From: Corallium rubrum
Taxonomy: Eukaryota > Cnidaria > Anthozoa > Scleralcyonacea > Coralliidae
Direction of reading: 5' to 3'
Assembly: GCA_964035015.1 (NCBI GenBank)
Contig: OZ036016.1
Coordinates: 2,242,830 to 2,306,829, forward strand
DNA length: 64,000 nucleotides
Shown here: piece after piece, positions 1 to 63,544 of the stretch
Layout: the number at the start of each line of letters is the position of its first letter
Numbering within the stretch: position 1 is the first letter of the stretch
The notes under the pieces: generated by a model
Seen by the model: only the letters and a program-made list of their open reading frames with translations
What the model was told of the DNA's origin: nothing
Databases searched by the model: none
Translations under genes and position numbers: made by a program

Positions 1-627
1 CTATTGAGTCAAACAAGCGTGCCATTATAACTCCATAACGTCACGGCACACGAGATACTTCGCGAAAACCTAGAAAACCAAGGTACTGTAAAAGTCACGC
101 AGTATTTATGAACGTTGCAAAACACAAAATTCTCGCTATATATTTTGAGGAAGGTTATCTAAACTTAAAAACCCATCAGGAGGAAGGTTGAATACTTTTT
201 CCAACTCTGCTCAAAGTCATTTTCAAACATTTTTGACCTTTCGACATTGTTGACGTTTCAGTTCCTCGTTGAAAAGGACTTTTCCCACCTGCAGCGCGCC
301 AAAATTCACCAGTGAATTTTTCGCCAGTGAATTTTTCGACCGGTGACGTAATTCGGGAAATAATTATATTCAGGCTAAATTGCTATGCAAGTGCTATCTT
401 TGGAAGTTGGAGTTAAACAGACTCTTGAAAACGTTTTAGTAGGGGTAGAACCACTTCCCATTGCATATACGACAACCCGAAACACGTCAAAACAGGGCGA
501 TGTACATTTCAGCGATTTCCCGCCAGAATATTTAATTAGATTCAAACCCTGCAAGCGAAACAAGTCCGCCTCTTTCCTCCCGCCTTTCCGCTCGCCCGCA
601 AAAACTAGCGCTAAGAGGCGGACTTGG
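1..627. other. Upstream flank, no gene seen
   Basis: No exon homologous to the laminin domain IV series could be recognised here, although the first recognised exon at 3549 begins in mid-domain. The earlier exons must therefore lie left of the window, and this is most likely intron sequence. Open frames around 375-795 show no family resemblance and run into a retroposon. Confidence 0.5.
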
Positions 628-706
628 AGCAAGTCTACCGGTACCCCGAAGGTGCGAGTTCAAATCCCGCTTGAATCAACCGAAATTTTTCGGTTGAATT
701 TAGCAA
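628..706 (+). repeat. tRNA-derived SINE fragment, family B copy 1
   Basis: The stretch shares the tRNA-like box B region (GTGCGAGTTCAAATCCC) and a following hairpin (CCGAAATTTTTCGG) with the longer copy at 3384-3500. The 5' tRNA part is missing. Family membership rests on comparing the two copies inside the window. Confidence 0.55.
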
Positions 707-714
707 TGTATGGG

Positions 715-1856
715 GGGCCTTTACACGAGCCTGGATTGAGTGCCAGCCCGGGTCAGCTCGCCATCCTTGGTTATTCTTTTTTCGTGTTTACATGAACCCG
801 GGTTGGCTGCTTTTTTTCCCAACCTGGGTCAGCTTTTCCCAACCTGGGTCAGCTTTTCCCAACCCGGGTCAGCTTTTCTCAACTCGGGTCAGCTTTTCCC
901 AACCCGGGTCAGCTTTTCTCAACTCGGGTCAGCTTTTCTCAACTCGGGTCAGCTTTTCCCAACCCGGGTCAGCTTTTCCCAACCCGGGTCAGCTTTTCCC
1001 AACCCGGGTCAGCTTTTCCCAACCCGGGTCAGCTTTTCCCAACCCGGGTCAGCTTTTCTCAACTCGGGTCAGCTTTTCTCAACTCGGGTCAGCTTTTCCC
1101 AACCCGGGTCAGCTTTTCTCAACTCGGGTCAGCTTTTCCCAACCTGGGTCAGCTTTTCTCAACTCGGGTCAGCTTTTCTCAACTCGGGTCAGCTTTTCTC
1201 AACTCGGGTCAGCTTTTCCCAACCCGGGTCAGCTTTTCCCAACCCGGGTCAGCTTTTCCCAACCCGGGTCAGCTTTTCCCAACCCGGGTCAGCTTTTCTC
1301 AACCCGGGTCAGCTTTTCTCAACTCGGGTCAGCTTTTCTCAACTCGGGTCAGCTTTTCCCAACCCGGGTCAGCTTTTCTCAACTCGGGTCAGCTTTTCTC
1401 AACTCGGGTCAGCTTTTCCCAACCCGGGTCAGCTTTTCTCAACTCGGGTCAGCTTTTCCCAACCCGGGTCAGCTTTTCTCAACTCGGGTCAGCTTTTCTC
1501 AACCCGGGTCAGCTTTTCTCAACTCGGGTCAGCTTTTCTCAACTCGGGTCAGCTTTTCTCAACTCGGGTCAGCTTTTCTCAACTCGGGTCAGCTTTTCCC
1601 AACCCGGGTCAGTTTTTCTCAACTCGGGTCAGCTTTTCTCAACTCGGGTCAGCTTTTCTCAATACCAATTATCATATTGCCAGCACTTTACACGAGCCCG
1701 AGTCAAGTCAACCCGTGTTTATATGAAGGCATTGACCAAAGTTCCGCACCGTCGCACCTCTCCAACCCGGCGAGACGGGTTGACCCAGCTATCGTGTAAA
1801 CGCTAACAGGGGTTTATTCGTAGACGGGCTGACCCGGGTTAGCGAGCTAACCCGGA
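715..1856. mobile_element. MITE-like element expanded by an internal minisatellite
   Basis: The left end reads GGGGCCTTTACACGAG and the interior repeats variants of TTTACATGAACCCGGG in both orientations. The right side (1690-1856) has inverted copies, with GTGTTTATATGA and GACCCGGGTTAGC. The ends resemble the elements at 46791-47138 and 62572-63022, which share the GGGCC..TTTAYAYGA design. The 20-bp array at 821-1660 sits inside it. Confidence 0.5.
821..1660. repeat. 20-bp minisatellite, 42 units
   Basis: The unit AACCCGGGTCAGCTTTTCCC repeats 42 times with no length change, so register is kept over 840 bp. Two main unit types occur: one with CCC..CCC and one with CTC..CTC around the AA. The long open frames across it are by-products of a repeat that lacks stops in several frames. 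Confidence 0.95.
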
Positions 1857-2289
1857 TATTCGAAAAACAATTTATTTATAAAATAGTTAGTGCAATTATA
1901 TTAATTAATATATGATTGGGTTTGTTTCTACAAAAAAATTCTTGATTAAGTATATATAAGTTTGAGGAAGTATAAATAACAGAAATTTGTTATTCTATTT
2001 TTGGCTCATGATAGCTGACATTATTGTAGATATTTTAAGCTTAGAATATTTTTTTGTAAAAAAATCTTTAAACATGTCTTATATTAAGTTTTCAGTAAGG
2101 TTGTTCTATTATAACATTTTAAAATGCTGCATGAAAATCGGTTATCTACGATACGTTGCTCATAATGTATGTATATTACAGTCACTTGGGAAATTTTTAT
2201 GTAAGATAGCTAAGATATTTTAAGATAGTTAAGATAGTTTAATTTAAGATAGTTATCCCAAAAACGTAAGGAAAATATATCAACTTCGT

Positions 2290-2363
<74 letters not shown>

Positions 2364-2599
2364 CAGATAAAAATTACTTTTAAAGTAATTTTAAATTTCA
2401 AACGACAATAACGAAAAGCTAGCAATATTTATGTAATATAAATCTATTTTGTTTTAAGTGTGTTTGGTCTGCAATAATTGGCTTTTGCTGTTTCGGTGTC
2501 TCCGCCAAAATTCCTTTCGTTTTATATACTGTATTGATGTTTGTAATTGCAATGCTTGACTAAAAAGCGAATAAGATAAAATTGAAATAAAATAGAATG
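1857..2599. other. AT-rich stretch with a (TA)n run
   Basis: AT-rich sequence without recognisable coding potential. A pure TA dinucleotide run occupies about 2291-2362. Nothing else is supported here. Confidence 0.8.
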
Positions 2600-3124
2600 A
2601 ATAAAAAATAAGGAAAATTAAATGTGGTTAAATATAGTATATATTTAAGCGAAGTTAACTGCTGATGTAGTTGGCCTCCGGTTCCCCTTATTAGGGGAGT
2701 CCCTAACGTCACGTACGTTAAGGGGTTTCCCGCGCATTCGAGATTCATTGGGCGTCTGTTGCTTTGCTGCAAGTAGCGTCTTGCTCAGCTTGTGTTCCCC
2801 CTTCGCCCTTTCCCCACCCGTGTTAGATACAAAGTATAGAATCCTATAGATCGTATATGTTATTCCACTGACTTGTCAGTGTGACTGGTGCCGGTGGTCT
2901 GCCTTGGCAGAGTTGTCATGGCAAACGCCTATTGCTTCTCTGATTACCCTAATTGCTATTGCTTAGTTTGCTGGCTATTTGCTCATGGCCCAATTGCTTA
3001 CAGTTACTTTACTTGCTAACAAGGCTAGATTGCTGACTAGCCTGGGCTAGCCTAGATTGCTGACTAGCCTGGTCACCAACGGCACCTACCTCCAAACAAC
3101 GCATATTCTGCAGTTAATTACAAA
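2600..3124 (+). repeat. Interspersed repeat R, copy 1
   Basis: About 500 bp match, in inverse orientation, the segment 49433-49885. Shared landmarks are GTTAACTGCTGATGTAGTTGG, the stretch with TTCCCCTTATTAGGGGA, and AACGCATATTCTGCAGTTAA at the end. No coding capacity was recognised. Class unknown. Confidence 0.8.
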
Positions 3125-3383
3125 CTAAAAATCTCAGCAGTTAACAGTGTAGAATCCGCCAAAGTGGAATTCAATGTTGTGTAGCGCATTAAAGTGCAGT
3201 CAATTGCAGGGTTAGTGGATACCCTGCAAAGCAGGTGTAATTATGAAAAATTTTCTCATGCTTCTCTGAGGATGATTCTGAATTAGAATTGAAACACTGT
3301 ACGTCCTCACGGATAAGCGTTAAGTTGTCGCGAGAATGTCTCGTGCACTTAAGTTGGATAAAACTCGCCTCCAATCCCTGTGC

Positions 3384-3500
3384 AGCTCGATAGCTCAACA
3401 GGTAGAGCGGCGGACCGGAATCCCGAAAGTGCGAGTTGAAATCCCACTCGAGTCAGCCGAAATTTTCCGGTTGAATTTCTCATGTTTCTCTGAGGATGGG
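3384..3500 (+). repeat. tRNA-derived SINE, family B copy 2
   Basis: The sequence begins like a tRNA gene (GATAGCTCAACAGGTAGAGC, box A) followed by box B (GAGTTGAAATCCC). It continues with the CCGAAATTTTCCGG hairpin also seen at 628-706. The acceptor stem does not close, so a retroposon is more likely than a working tRNA. It lies about 50 bp before the first recognised laminin exon. Confidence 0.6.
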
Positions 3501-3548
3501 TCTGTAATATATAATTCATTGCATTACTTTTCCTAACTTTTATTCTAG

Positions 3549-54309
<50,761 letters not shown>

Positions 54310-54867
54310 CTGAAGCGGGTTCTGGACTTGCCGGGACTTTCCTGTCGCTAAATGTCGTCGGATTAATATAGAGTATGAGTTTGTAGATGTCGATTTTAGG
54401 TAGTGACGTAAGTTTTCAATAATCTTGCGTTATAATTTTATAGTATTCGTGTCGTAAATGATATAGGTGTCTTGTATCTTTGGAACATTTTATATTTTTT
54501 CCCGACGTTTTGTTGTGTATCTACTAAGCGTGTATGAATCACCTTTTTATTCAATCGGCCTGAAAAGGTTTGTAGATATTTTGTGTCTCCCGAAAAATAG
54601 AGCTGTGTAGATCCTTAGGTAGGTTCGTATATTTTTAAGCGAAAAATCACTTGCCGCGGCATAGCCAAGTGAGGTATATGGTCTGGAAACTCAGGGAAAG
54701 TCTTTGTTCTATGATGAGGTTGTTTAATAACACATTTTCGCATTAAAAATGAATTACAATGTGTTTACAATAATTCGAATTTTACATAGAATAAAAATTA
54801 CAAAATTGTTTAAAAACTTTACTTAATCGGTTAAAAACTACATATAATTACTTTGATAATTGCTTCA
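54310..54867 (+). other. Probable 3' UTR and flank
   Basis: AT-rich sequence after the laminin stop. AATAAA at 54790-54795 is a candidate polyadenylation signal. No LE-like exon was found on the plus strand from here to the end of the window. Confidence 0.45.
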
Positions 54868-55148
54868 AAAACTCATTAATAATTCATGAGGAAAATTCAA
54901 AAGAAATTAAAATTTAATCAGTGTCTTTATATGTGATAAAGATACCTCCTGATTTACATAAACTTTAGCTTTGATTTTCTCGGCTTAGACAAGGTTATTT
55001 TTCAAACTTACTACGCCAATGAACTTACCAAGTGGTTCGTTTTTGAAGCCGTTCAATAAACTCGCAGTTTGTGTTTTATCAGATATAAAAACATTCGGCT
55101 TCGCCTCGTGTCTTTATATCTGATAAAACACTCCTGCTTGTTTATTAA
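54868..55148. repeat. Repeat family E, copy 3
   Basis: TCATTAATAATTCATGAGG through TCAGATATAAAAACATTCGG matches the tandem copies at 36306-36745. Confidence 0.85.
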
Positions 55149-55189
55149 ACAGTACTTAAAAAGCTCTATAAATTTAAACATAAGTTTCC

Positions 55190-56060
55190 ATCAACCTAAT
55201 TTGACAATTTCGTGTTAGCCGTAGAGATTGTATTCGGGAAAAAGCTATTTTTGAAACGCTCTGTTCTACACTTATACAATGTCCAATTGTTCGAGGTTCT
55301 AGTGAGATAGTCGTGTGCGCATGCCCTGGTCTGGGTCACATATTGTGCGAGGGAGCCACCTTTAGCTATCTTCATCAAAGTCTTCACACAGAGATCTTCC
55401 CGCCTAGTGTCTAACCTTGGGCAGCCAGCCAACTGTAGTGCCTCTGTATGTTTGTCCAGGGTAGATAATACGCATAGCTCGCTTTTGTAATCTTTCGAGT
55501 TCGTCAGACAAAAAGCAAGGGATGGTGTTATGCCACACCACACAGCAATATTCCAAAATTGAGCGTATTAACACAATATATATGGCAGTAAGGTCAACAG
55601 CAGGGACGCCACCACGGCATAACACACGAAGAATGTGTAATCGCTTGGATGCTTTAGAAACTATTATAAAATATGTTCATCCCATTTTAAATTGTTTTGA
55701 ATGATCAAACCTAGTACTTTATGAGAACGTACTGTTTCTAGCACATGTCCATCGATTGTTAGAGGTAATAACTGAGGTGTTTCTCTAAGAAAGCAGACAC
55801 GAAGCTCTTTGCACTTCTTAACGTTGAGTTTCATCCAATTGTCAGAAGCTCATACCTGGACTGAATTGAGGGTCGATTGAGCGGTCGAGTTGCTATCTCT
55901 GGTTAGATTCTCTGAGGTCGAAATATTGTCCACGTATTTCCACATTCTGGTGTAGGTGAAACGATTTTCAAATCATTAACCATTATCAGGAACAGAATCA
56001 ATCCCAATTTTGTCCCTTGGGGGACTCCAGCACTAACCGAGAGCCAGTCTGAAATTGATT
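55190..56060 (-). mobile_element. LINE 3' half, minus strand
   Basis: Read leftward from 56060: GVPQGTKLGLILFL.MVND (RT), ASKRLHILRVLCRGGVPAVD, RSILEYCCVVWHN and LERLQKRAMRIIYPG, ending with RTSNNWTLYKCRTERFKNSF. Several frame changes. Same broad family as 17490-19032. Confidence 0.78.
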
Positions 56061-56212
56061 CGCCATACTTATCCTTTTAGTGTTCAGGTTTATGCAAACG
56101 TGTGCACGGTGAGCACATACACCAAATCGTAGTTTCATTTAGGCCCACATGCAAATTAGTTTCCTATTCAATTTAGGCCCCAATAGCAAATTACGTCGTG
56201 TCTGTTAAAGCA

Positions 56213-57062
56213 TAGTCAATCGAGATATGGTCTGGAAACTCAGCTAAAGTCTTTGGTCTATCTTTTTGTTCACCTTTATGCATTTTTGTGCACGGTGCAC
56301 GGTCACTGAACACATTGTATTTTAGTATAATGAACGAATTGTCCAATAGCAACGTTTCAGTTCAATCACTCAACCGTGCTATTTAAATATTAATAAACCT
56401 AAAACAAAGGATGTGCACGGTGTAAAGCTGGATTTCCATTCAGTGCATTTTGTCGCGCGATCGACTTTTCTCGATCGCTTTCTTTTGAAATGTGTGTATT
56501 CAACCAAAGCTAAAGGTGGATTTCCATTCAGTGCATTTTATCGCGCGATAGACTTTTTGCGATCGCTTTCTTTTGAATTGTGGGTTGTCAAGTGGAACGC
56601 ATCTCATTAGCTTTGGTTGAATACACACATTTCAAAAGAAAGCGATCGAGAAAAGTCGATCACGCGACAAAATACACTGAATGGAAATCCAGCTTAATGA
56701 AATGCGTTCCGCTTGACAAACCACAATTCAAAAGAAAGCGATCGCAAAAAGTCGATCGCGCTACAAAATGCACTGAATGGAAATCCAGCCTAAAGCTGGA
56801 TTTCCATTCAGTGCATTTTGTCGCGCGATCGACTTTTCTCGATCGCTTTCTTTTGAAATGTGTGTATTCAACCAAAGCTAATGAAATGCGTTCCGCTTGA
56901 CAACCCACAATTCAAAAGAAAGCGATCGCAAAAAGTCGATCGCGCGACAAAATGCACTGAATGGAAATCCAGCTTAAGGTATGGTTCAACATAAAAGCAC
57001 AGCTCATTATAGGCGCTTTGAAGTTTGCTGAGTTTCCAGACCATATCTCGATTGACTATGAT
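56213..57062. mobile_element. AGTCAATCGAG MITE carrying nested GCTGGATTTCC elements
   Basis: The ends match 24770-25070. An insert of about 575 bp (56422-56996) consists of repeated AAGCTGGATTTCCATTCAG arms with GCGATCGACTTTT, in alternating orientation. It sits where the intact copy has TTAA. Confidence 0.85.
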
Positions 57063-57347
57063 TAAAGCATAACGGGAAGATAATATAGGCTGGGACTGTT
57101 TTTCATGTTTTGAGTTCATTATTTTTAGACACTACGTTTAGGATTATTGCCAAGGATAATCGATAAGCAAATTTTATTCTTAGCGAATACCTAAACATTA
57201 AAATGGTTCTGAAATCAGAAATGTTATGTTTACTACGGCTGCTTCAGCTTCATGTTATAAATGAACTACGTTTAAATCTTACATAATAAGCGAAAAACAA
57301 AAAATTGTGCGCGGTGAAGACCGTTCCAACATAAAATTACAGCTCAT

Positions 57348-57665
57348 TGTTAAGGACTTATTAACCGAGTGCGAGGTCTGTACGGGAAAGTATTTGCCTG
57401 AGGTTTTCGTACAGACCGAGCGACGAAGGAGCGAGTTTTGTGCGATAAAACCGAGGGCAAATACTTTCCAGTACAGACCAAGCAAACGAGGTTAATAAGG
57501 AATTTATTATATGGCTATTGGTTCGTTTTATTTTTAAGTTTCGAGCGTTGTTTTCGCCTTCGGAGCATGCTGTTTATCTTATTAATACCTGTTAACTTTT
57601 GTACGTGTCGCTTCTTGGCCTTCTTGTTTACACCAGTTCGGCTTTTATTTGTCGTATTTTTAGAT
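57348..57665. repeat. Repeat family D, copy 2
   Basis: GACTTATTAACCGAGTGCGA to TATTTGTCGT matches 35853-36150 in the same orientation. Confidence 0.82.
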
Positions 57666-58580
57666 AAACAGCTTTAAAGAAAACCAGCAGTAATGTTCCA
57701 ACATTTTGTTGTTCAGAATATTTGTACCCAGTACTCTTTTATTTGTATTCAAATCAACTCAAAAATCTTCTCGCCAAAACTTACAGGGCCGAGAAAAAAG
57801 CGTATTGACCCCGAGGTCAATATCGTAAAATCCCACCTCTCGGGAACCAATCAGCGTGCGTCGTTTTGCGTATGGACCGGAAATCAAACCCAGCCGTATA
57901 ATAAAGGCGCTTATTTAATAGTTGAGTCGGTTTTCTTGGGGTTTTTTCTATAGAGATGTATCTACGATATACATCCCAAGAGAACCGATGATTAAAAACT
58001 CCCTTGTATACAGATATTGCCCGGTCACCAGGGCTATATATAGTAACTGATATGTTTTTTAGAAAACCTGAGTAATTTCGAACCTCGGGGCTTGCGGCCC
58101 CTCGGGCTGTATGTTTGTGGCTTGATCCTCAGTTCTCGGTAATTAACTCTTACATAACACAAAACTGAAAATTGGCCATCTTTGTATTAATTTGACTATA
58201 AACTTTCTCAAACTAAGCAGCGAGGCCTTGGATATGGAGTAATTAGGTCTGCAAAGTTTGGTTAAAGTTAGTCTAACAATTTTCGATTCCGAATACACAC
58301 TATATAATTTTTCTCATTTTCCCCATATAGTTTACCATTGGGTGTCTATTTTTATGTCAGGTCACTGGTATCAAGGTTGGATTCTTTATAGCCTTGTTTT
58401 CTCCAATCTCATGTTACTCAACTCTACCAGTATTGCATCTTTTCAGCACCACACACTTTTTCTCAACTCCTTGGGTTCACCATGCCGGTACGTTTTGTTC
58501 TCAGGAGAGAACACCCGTATGAAGACCGCACGCTTTCTATTTTTTTCTTCATCCCATTCCTGGCGTACCAGTATCACAGT
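57666..58580. other. Unassigned intergenic sequence
   Basis: No gene or clear repeat is recognised. The plus frame 58258-58635 has no similarity I can name and runs into the foldback arm. Confidence 0.5.
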
Positions 58581-58581
58581 A

Positions 58582-59601
<1,020 letters not shown>

Positions 59602-59609
<8 letters not shown>

Positions 59610-59711
59610 TACTCAACTGGCTATTATAACTTCTTTCTGAAGAAGGTTCGTCCAAAGGTTTTTCTGATGATGAGCTTTCTTGATTTTTCATCGCGTGACG
59701 GTTTTCGGCAG
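59602..59711 (-). CDS. TPR gene exon 3 (proposed terminal exon)
   Basis: Acceptor TTTAATTTTTCAG|CT on the minus strand; encodes AENRHAMKNQESSSSEKP and a Ser-rich end, then TGA. Supported by phase and composition only. The stop lies at the outer edge of the foldback arm. Confidence 0.5.
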
Positions 59712-62700
59712 CTGAAAAATTAAAGTGTTAGCAATAACACCCTTCAATTTTTCCCCATAATATAACGGTATTCGAAAGACTGGGAAAATTGTGTTGTGTT
59801 GTGTTGTGTTGTGTTGTGTTGTGTTGTGTTGTGTTGTGTTGTGTTGTGTTGTGTTGTGTTGTGTTGTGTTGTGTTGTGTTGTGTTGTGTTGTGTTGTGTT
59901 GTGTTGTGTTGTGTTGTGTTGTGCTGTGCTGTGCTGTGCTGTGCTGTGCTGTGCTGTGCTGTGCTGTGTTGTGTTGTGTTGTGTTGTGTTGTGTTGTGTT
60001 GTGTTGTGTTGTGTTGTGTTGTATTGTATGGAAGGAATGTCAACCAACAAACGTACCTATTTTGAGCTTAATACACACCACAACTCGTTCAAAATAACGA
60101 ATACTCTCCCTTATATTCCCTGAAACGTGCAAAACGTTGCCAAGACTCGCACAACATTTCGTCTCGCCAACAATATCCTTCATGCTTTTCGCGAGCTTCA
60201 ACCTCGTCTCGTAGTACTTCTTGGCGTTCTCGAAATCGGCCATGCTTTCGTAGGCGCTCGCCATGTTGTTGAGAAATTTCCCCTCCGCCTTCTTGTCCCC
60301 TTCGCCTTCTGCCATTTCCAGTCCTTTCTGAAAGCAATCCAATGCGCGGTCGTAGTCTTTCGCGTTCTTTGCTGAGCAACCCAAGTTACACAGAGCTCGT
60401 CGCTCGATACGTTTATCCTGCATCTGCAACGCCAGCCTCAACTGGCGATCGTGACAATTTAACGCTTCGGGGTACCGACCCACTTTGTAATACACTATTC
60501 CTACGAAAAATAAGAATTTTGTCATGATTCTCACATTGCCCAAATTAACTTAAGGTTACATTAGATGATGAGGTATGTTTTGGGAGATTGATTAAGGTTA
60601 CAGGATACTATAGGAAGCCATTTCACGAAATTTGTTAGCGCTCGCTCAATTTCCCCCCGGATTTGTCTCAAATTTGCACCAAATGTAGTTAAGTATGTTG
60701 CGGACACTATTGTATTATACCGTAAATAAGAAATAAAATATTGTTGCAGATATACTCATCAGTTTAAAATCACAGTACCTTCGCGCCGCGGTTTAAGGCG
60801 GTCTTTGGTTTTACCAAAAAGCTCTCAATTTATCATATTTACACTTAATGCTTGTTCTAAAAAACTGTGTTCGCGCGTTTTATTTATGTAAAAATTACCT
60901 GAGTTACAAGCTTTTATTTGTCAATTGCTTGTGCCACAACATAGGTCGAGAAATAAAATATCCTAGCTGCCAAACCACTGCATTAATAAAAAAATGCGAA
61001 CACACTTTTTTAGAACAAACATTGAGAAGTGTAAATATGATAAATTGAGAGCTTTTTGGTAAAACCAAAGACCGCCTTAAAACGCAGCGCGAAGGTACTG
61101 TGATTTTAAACTGATGAGTATATCTGCAGCAATATCTTATTTCTTATTTACTGTATAATACGATAGTGTCCGTCACATACTTAACTACATTTCTTGCAAA
61201 TTTGAGACCAATTTGAGACAAAATTGAGCGAGCGGTAACAAATTTCTTGAAATGGCTTCCTAGGGTATCCTGTAACCTTACGCTTTCGGCCTGTTGATTC
61301 AGACCTTCAACAGAGCAATATAACAACAAGCTGTTGGCTAAGTAACTAAATACAGCCATGCAGGTTGAAAATACGAGGCGAAGCCGAGTTTGTTTAACCA
61401 GCTTGGCTCTATTTAGACATCGGAGGATGAACAATGACGAGTGTTGGATATAGCTTCTCAAATGAATCTATATTTTAAGAGAAAATCGACCTCAAAGCTT
61501 GATAAATTTGACTGTAATCTTCCTCCGATTTCTAAATACTGATTAAATAGTGATTTCTTTTGAATTTTCCTTATGAATTACAACTGATCAACATGCGGAA
61601 AAAGGCCTGAAGTTCTGAGTCAACATGCCGAAAAAGGCCTGAAGGCCTGAGTCAACAGGCCGAAAAAGTCCTGAAGGCCTGAGTCAACAGGCCGAAAGCT
61701 TAGCAAATAAATATTAAACGTGGTGTTTAGTAGCGCATATGACTATGAATTTGCAACCTTAGCTCTGCATCTGAGCCTCAGTGGTTAGAGCGTCTAACCG
61801 GTCATTAGAAGGTTGCAAGTTCGAACCCTGTCTGGGGCTCAGAAATCTTTTCTGAGTAATTGAGTTTGACGAACGTCTACCAAATGCACTACATGTATAC
61901 GTACCACTCATCTCAATTACATCTCATGCTAAATCCTATTCGGAGCACATATGACTTTGGATTTACAACCTTAACTCTCCATCTGAGCCTCAGTTGCTCA
62001 ATGTTAGAGTGTGTAACTTGTCATTGGAAGGTTGCATGTTCGAACCCTGTTTGGGGTTCATAAACATTTTCTGAGTAATTGAGCTTGACGAACGTCCACC
62101 AAACATCTGATACATTATACCAAGCTTGCAAATGTACCACATGCACTACATGTATATGTACAATTTTTATATCACTTTAACTACATCTCATGCTAAATCC
62201 TATTCGGAGCACATATGACTTTGGATTTACAACCTTAGCTCTCCATCTGAGCCTCAGTTGCTCAGTGTTAGAGTGTGTAACTTGTCATTGGAAGGTTGCA
62301 GGTTCGAACCCTTCTCTGAGTAATTGAGTTTGACGAACGTCCACCAAATGTCTGTTACTTAAATACTATTATTGCCATACAAACTTTCAAAGCATTAATT
62401 ATATATCTTTGCTATTCCTAAACCAAACTTAATTCGAAGGACGTATATCCGTCTGTTCCCCCTTCAGCAACAAACATGTAGAATCTCAAGTAATTTCGTT
62501 TAAATGTTAATTAACGTTACACCTGACTCATGTAAAAGACTACTTATTGAGGGAAACATATGACAGTATTTAGGGCCTGTTTATATGATCCCTGTGTACT
62601 GGGATGTCCCGGTTGCCCGGGATGAATTTCATCCCGGGTCAAAAAGCGCGGGAATTTAAGGAAATGGACAAAAAAGCAAAAACTCACCCTAATCCTACTA

Positions 62701-63544
62701 TGTTAGAAGTTATTTCACTTTTATGCAGTGGTTTGTCTTTAGACCTGACCGTTTGGACGAAATTCTGACCATAATATTCAAAGTTACAAGCATTGTAGTT
62801 CAGTGAACTTCATCCCGGTGTACCGGGATGTTGCGTTTATATGGGAAAAAATCTGTCCCGGTGTACCGAGATCTCGGTTGTTTCAACCGAGATCCCGGTA
62901 CACCGGGACGTCCCTGTCTCCATATAAACGCAACCGCGAAAATAACAGTAAATTATCTACAAGCCGAGATCCCGGTACACCGGGACGTCCCGGTACACCC
63001 GGGATCATATAAACAGGCCCTTAGACGCTACTAACCCAATGACCCTCCTTCCTTGATGGAAAGTAACTGGGGAAACTATGTGTTGATTTTGCGGAGGGAA
63101 GGAAACCGGTGAACCCGCGGGTGAAAACCCTCGCAACTCTACTCACATGAAGCTAAGGTGGTCACCCATCTGAATACTAACCCCATTCGACCGAGTTTAT
63201 AACTTTAGCGGCGAGATGGAACGGCCAGCTTGTGTCACCCATGCAAAAATACACTTTTTTAAGGTTTTCTGTTACACCGTTTCAGAAGTTATTCTAATCA
63301 ATAAAAATTGTAGAGTTTTTTTATTTAATACTATACCTAGCTCATTCAAAGCGTTTGCCTCGTTTAGCAATTTCTTTGCTTTAAATGCCGCCTTTATCTC
63401 CATTTCGTACTCATTAATCTGGTCCTCAAGACGTTCCCGTGGCTCTTCTTCGGGTCCTGCCACAGACTCGAGCGTTTCTTCGGCGTAACTTGCATTTTCA
63501 TCAACTTCTTCCAAAGTCTCGTCGCCTTCGTCTTTGTTTTCCAT
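59602..63544 (-). CDS. TPR-repeat protein gene, three exons, 247 residues
   Basis: Exons on the minus strand: 63544-63337, 60500-60075, 59711-59602. Phases join (1, then 1) and the total is 744 nt. Residues 1-55 are acidic (ENKDEGDETLEEVDEN..). Four tetratricopeptide repeats follow: ALNELGIVYYKVGRYPEALN, ALCNLGCSAKNAKDYDRALD, FLNNMASAYESMADFENAKK and CCASLGNVLHVSGNIRESIR. The tail is Ser-rich and polar. TPRs are protein-binding scaffolds. An acidic N-terminus before TPRs faintly recalls the N-terminus of TONSL-like proteins, but the length and lack of ankyrin or LRR parts argue against it. The exon 2 donor is uncertain: GTATTA at 60074 gives the matched phase, GTGTGT at 60078 does not. It converges on the laminin-like gene. 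Confidence 0.7.
59789..60024. repeat. (TTGTG)n pentanucleotide microsatellite
   Basis: About 47 units of GTGTT, with a block of GTGCT variants at 59933-59965. It fills the small intron of the TPR gene. Confidence 0.98.
60075..60500 (-). CDS. TPR gene exon 2
   Basis: Acceptor TTTTTCGTAG|GA; completes the Gly codon split from exon 1 to give LNELGIVYY. Holds most of the four TPRs. The 3' boundary is uncertain by a few bases. Confidence 0.8.
60545..61283. mobile_element. Palindromic element in TPR intron 1
   Basis: Left AAGGTTACAGGATACTATAGG and right CCTAGGGTATCCTGTAACCTT. Arms match through CAGTTTAAAATCACAGTACC. About 740 bp, non-coding. Confidence 0.87.
61284..61700. repeat. GGCCGAAAAAGGCCTGA repeats and flanking inverse copy
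   Basis: About three 32-bp units (GAGTCAACAGGCCGAAAAAG, then GCCTGAAGGCCT) at 61590-61700. The inverse motif TTTCGGCCTGTTGATTCAG at 61283-61305 may mark the other end of an element. Confidence 0.65.
61765..62345 (+). repeat. Three tandem tRNA-derived SINE units
   Basis: Each unit has ATCTGAGCCTCAGT, GTTAGAG, a GGAAGGTTGCA..GTTCGAACCCTG box B and the tail CTGAGTAATTGAG. Unit 1 (61769-61842) can still pair GAGCCTC with GGGGCTC as an acceptor stem, with GGT in the anticodon loop. Units 2 and 3 begin at about 61980 and 62245. Confidence 0.75.
62572..63022. mobile_element. MITE with AGGGCCTGTTTATATGATCCC ends
   Basis: Left GGGCCTGTTTATATGATCCC, right GGGATCATATAAACAGGCCC. Interior repeats CCCGGTACACCGGGACGTCC in both orientations. 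Confidence 0.88.
63022..63215 (-). repeat. 5S rRNA-derived SINE, copy 2
   Basis: On the minus strand: GTCGAATGGGGTTAGTATTC, AGATGGGTGACCACC, then TTCATGTGAGTAGAGTTGC. Partner of 23838-24036. Confidence 0.7.
63337..63544 (-). CDS. TPR gene exon 1
   Basis: Start codon at 63544, 69 codons plus one base, donor CTAG|GTATAG. Acidic N-terminus, then coil-like helix LEDQINEYEMEIKAAFKAKK entering TPR 1. Confidence 0.8.

Noticed and set aside
740-1799. Two long frames encoding QLFPTRVSFS repeats
   Set aside because: They are translations of the 20-bp minisatellite, which lacks stops in several frames. No start context, splice sites or homology.
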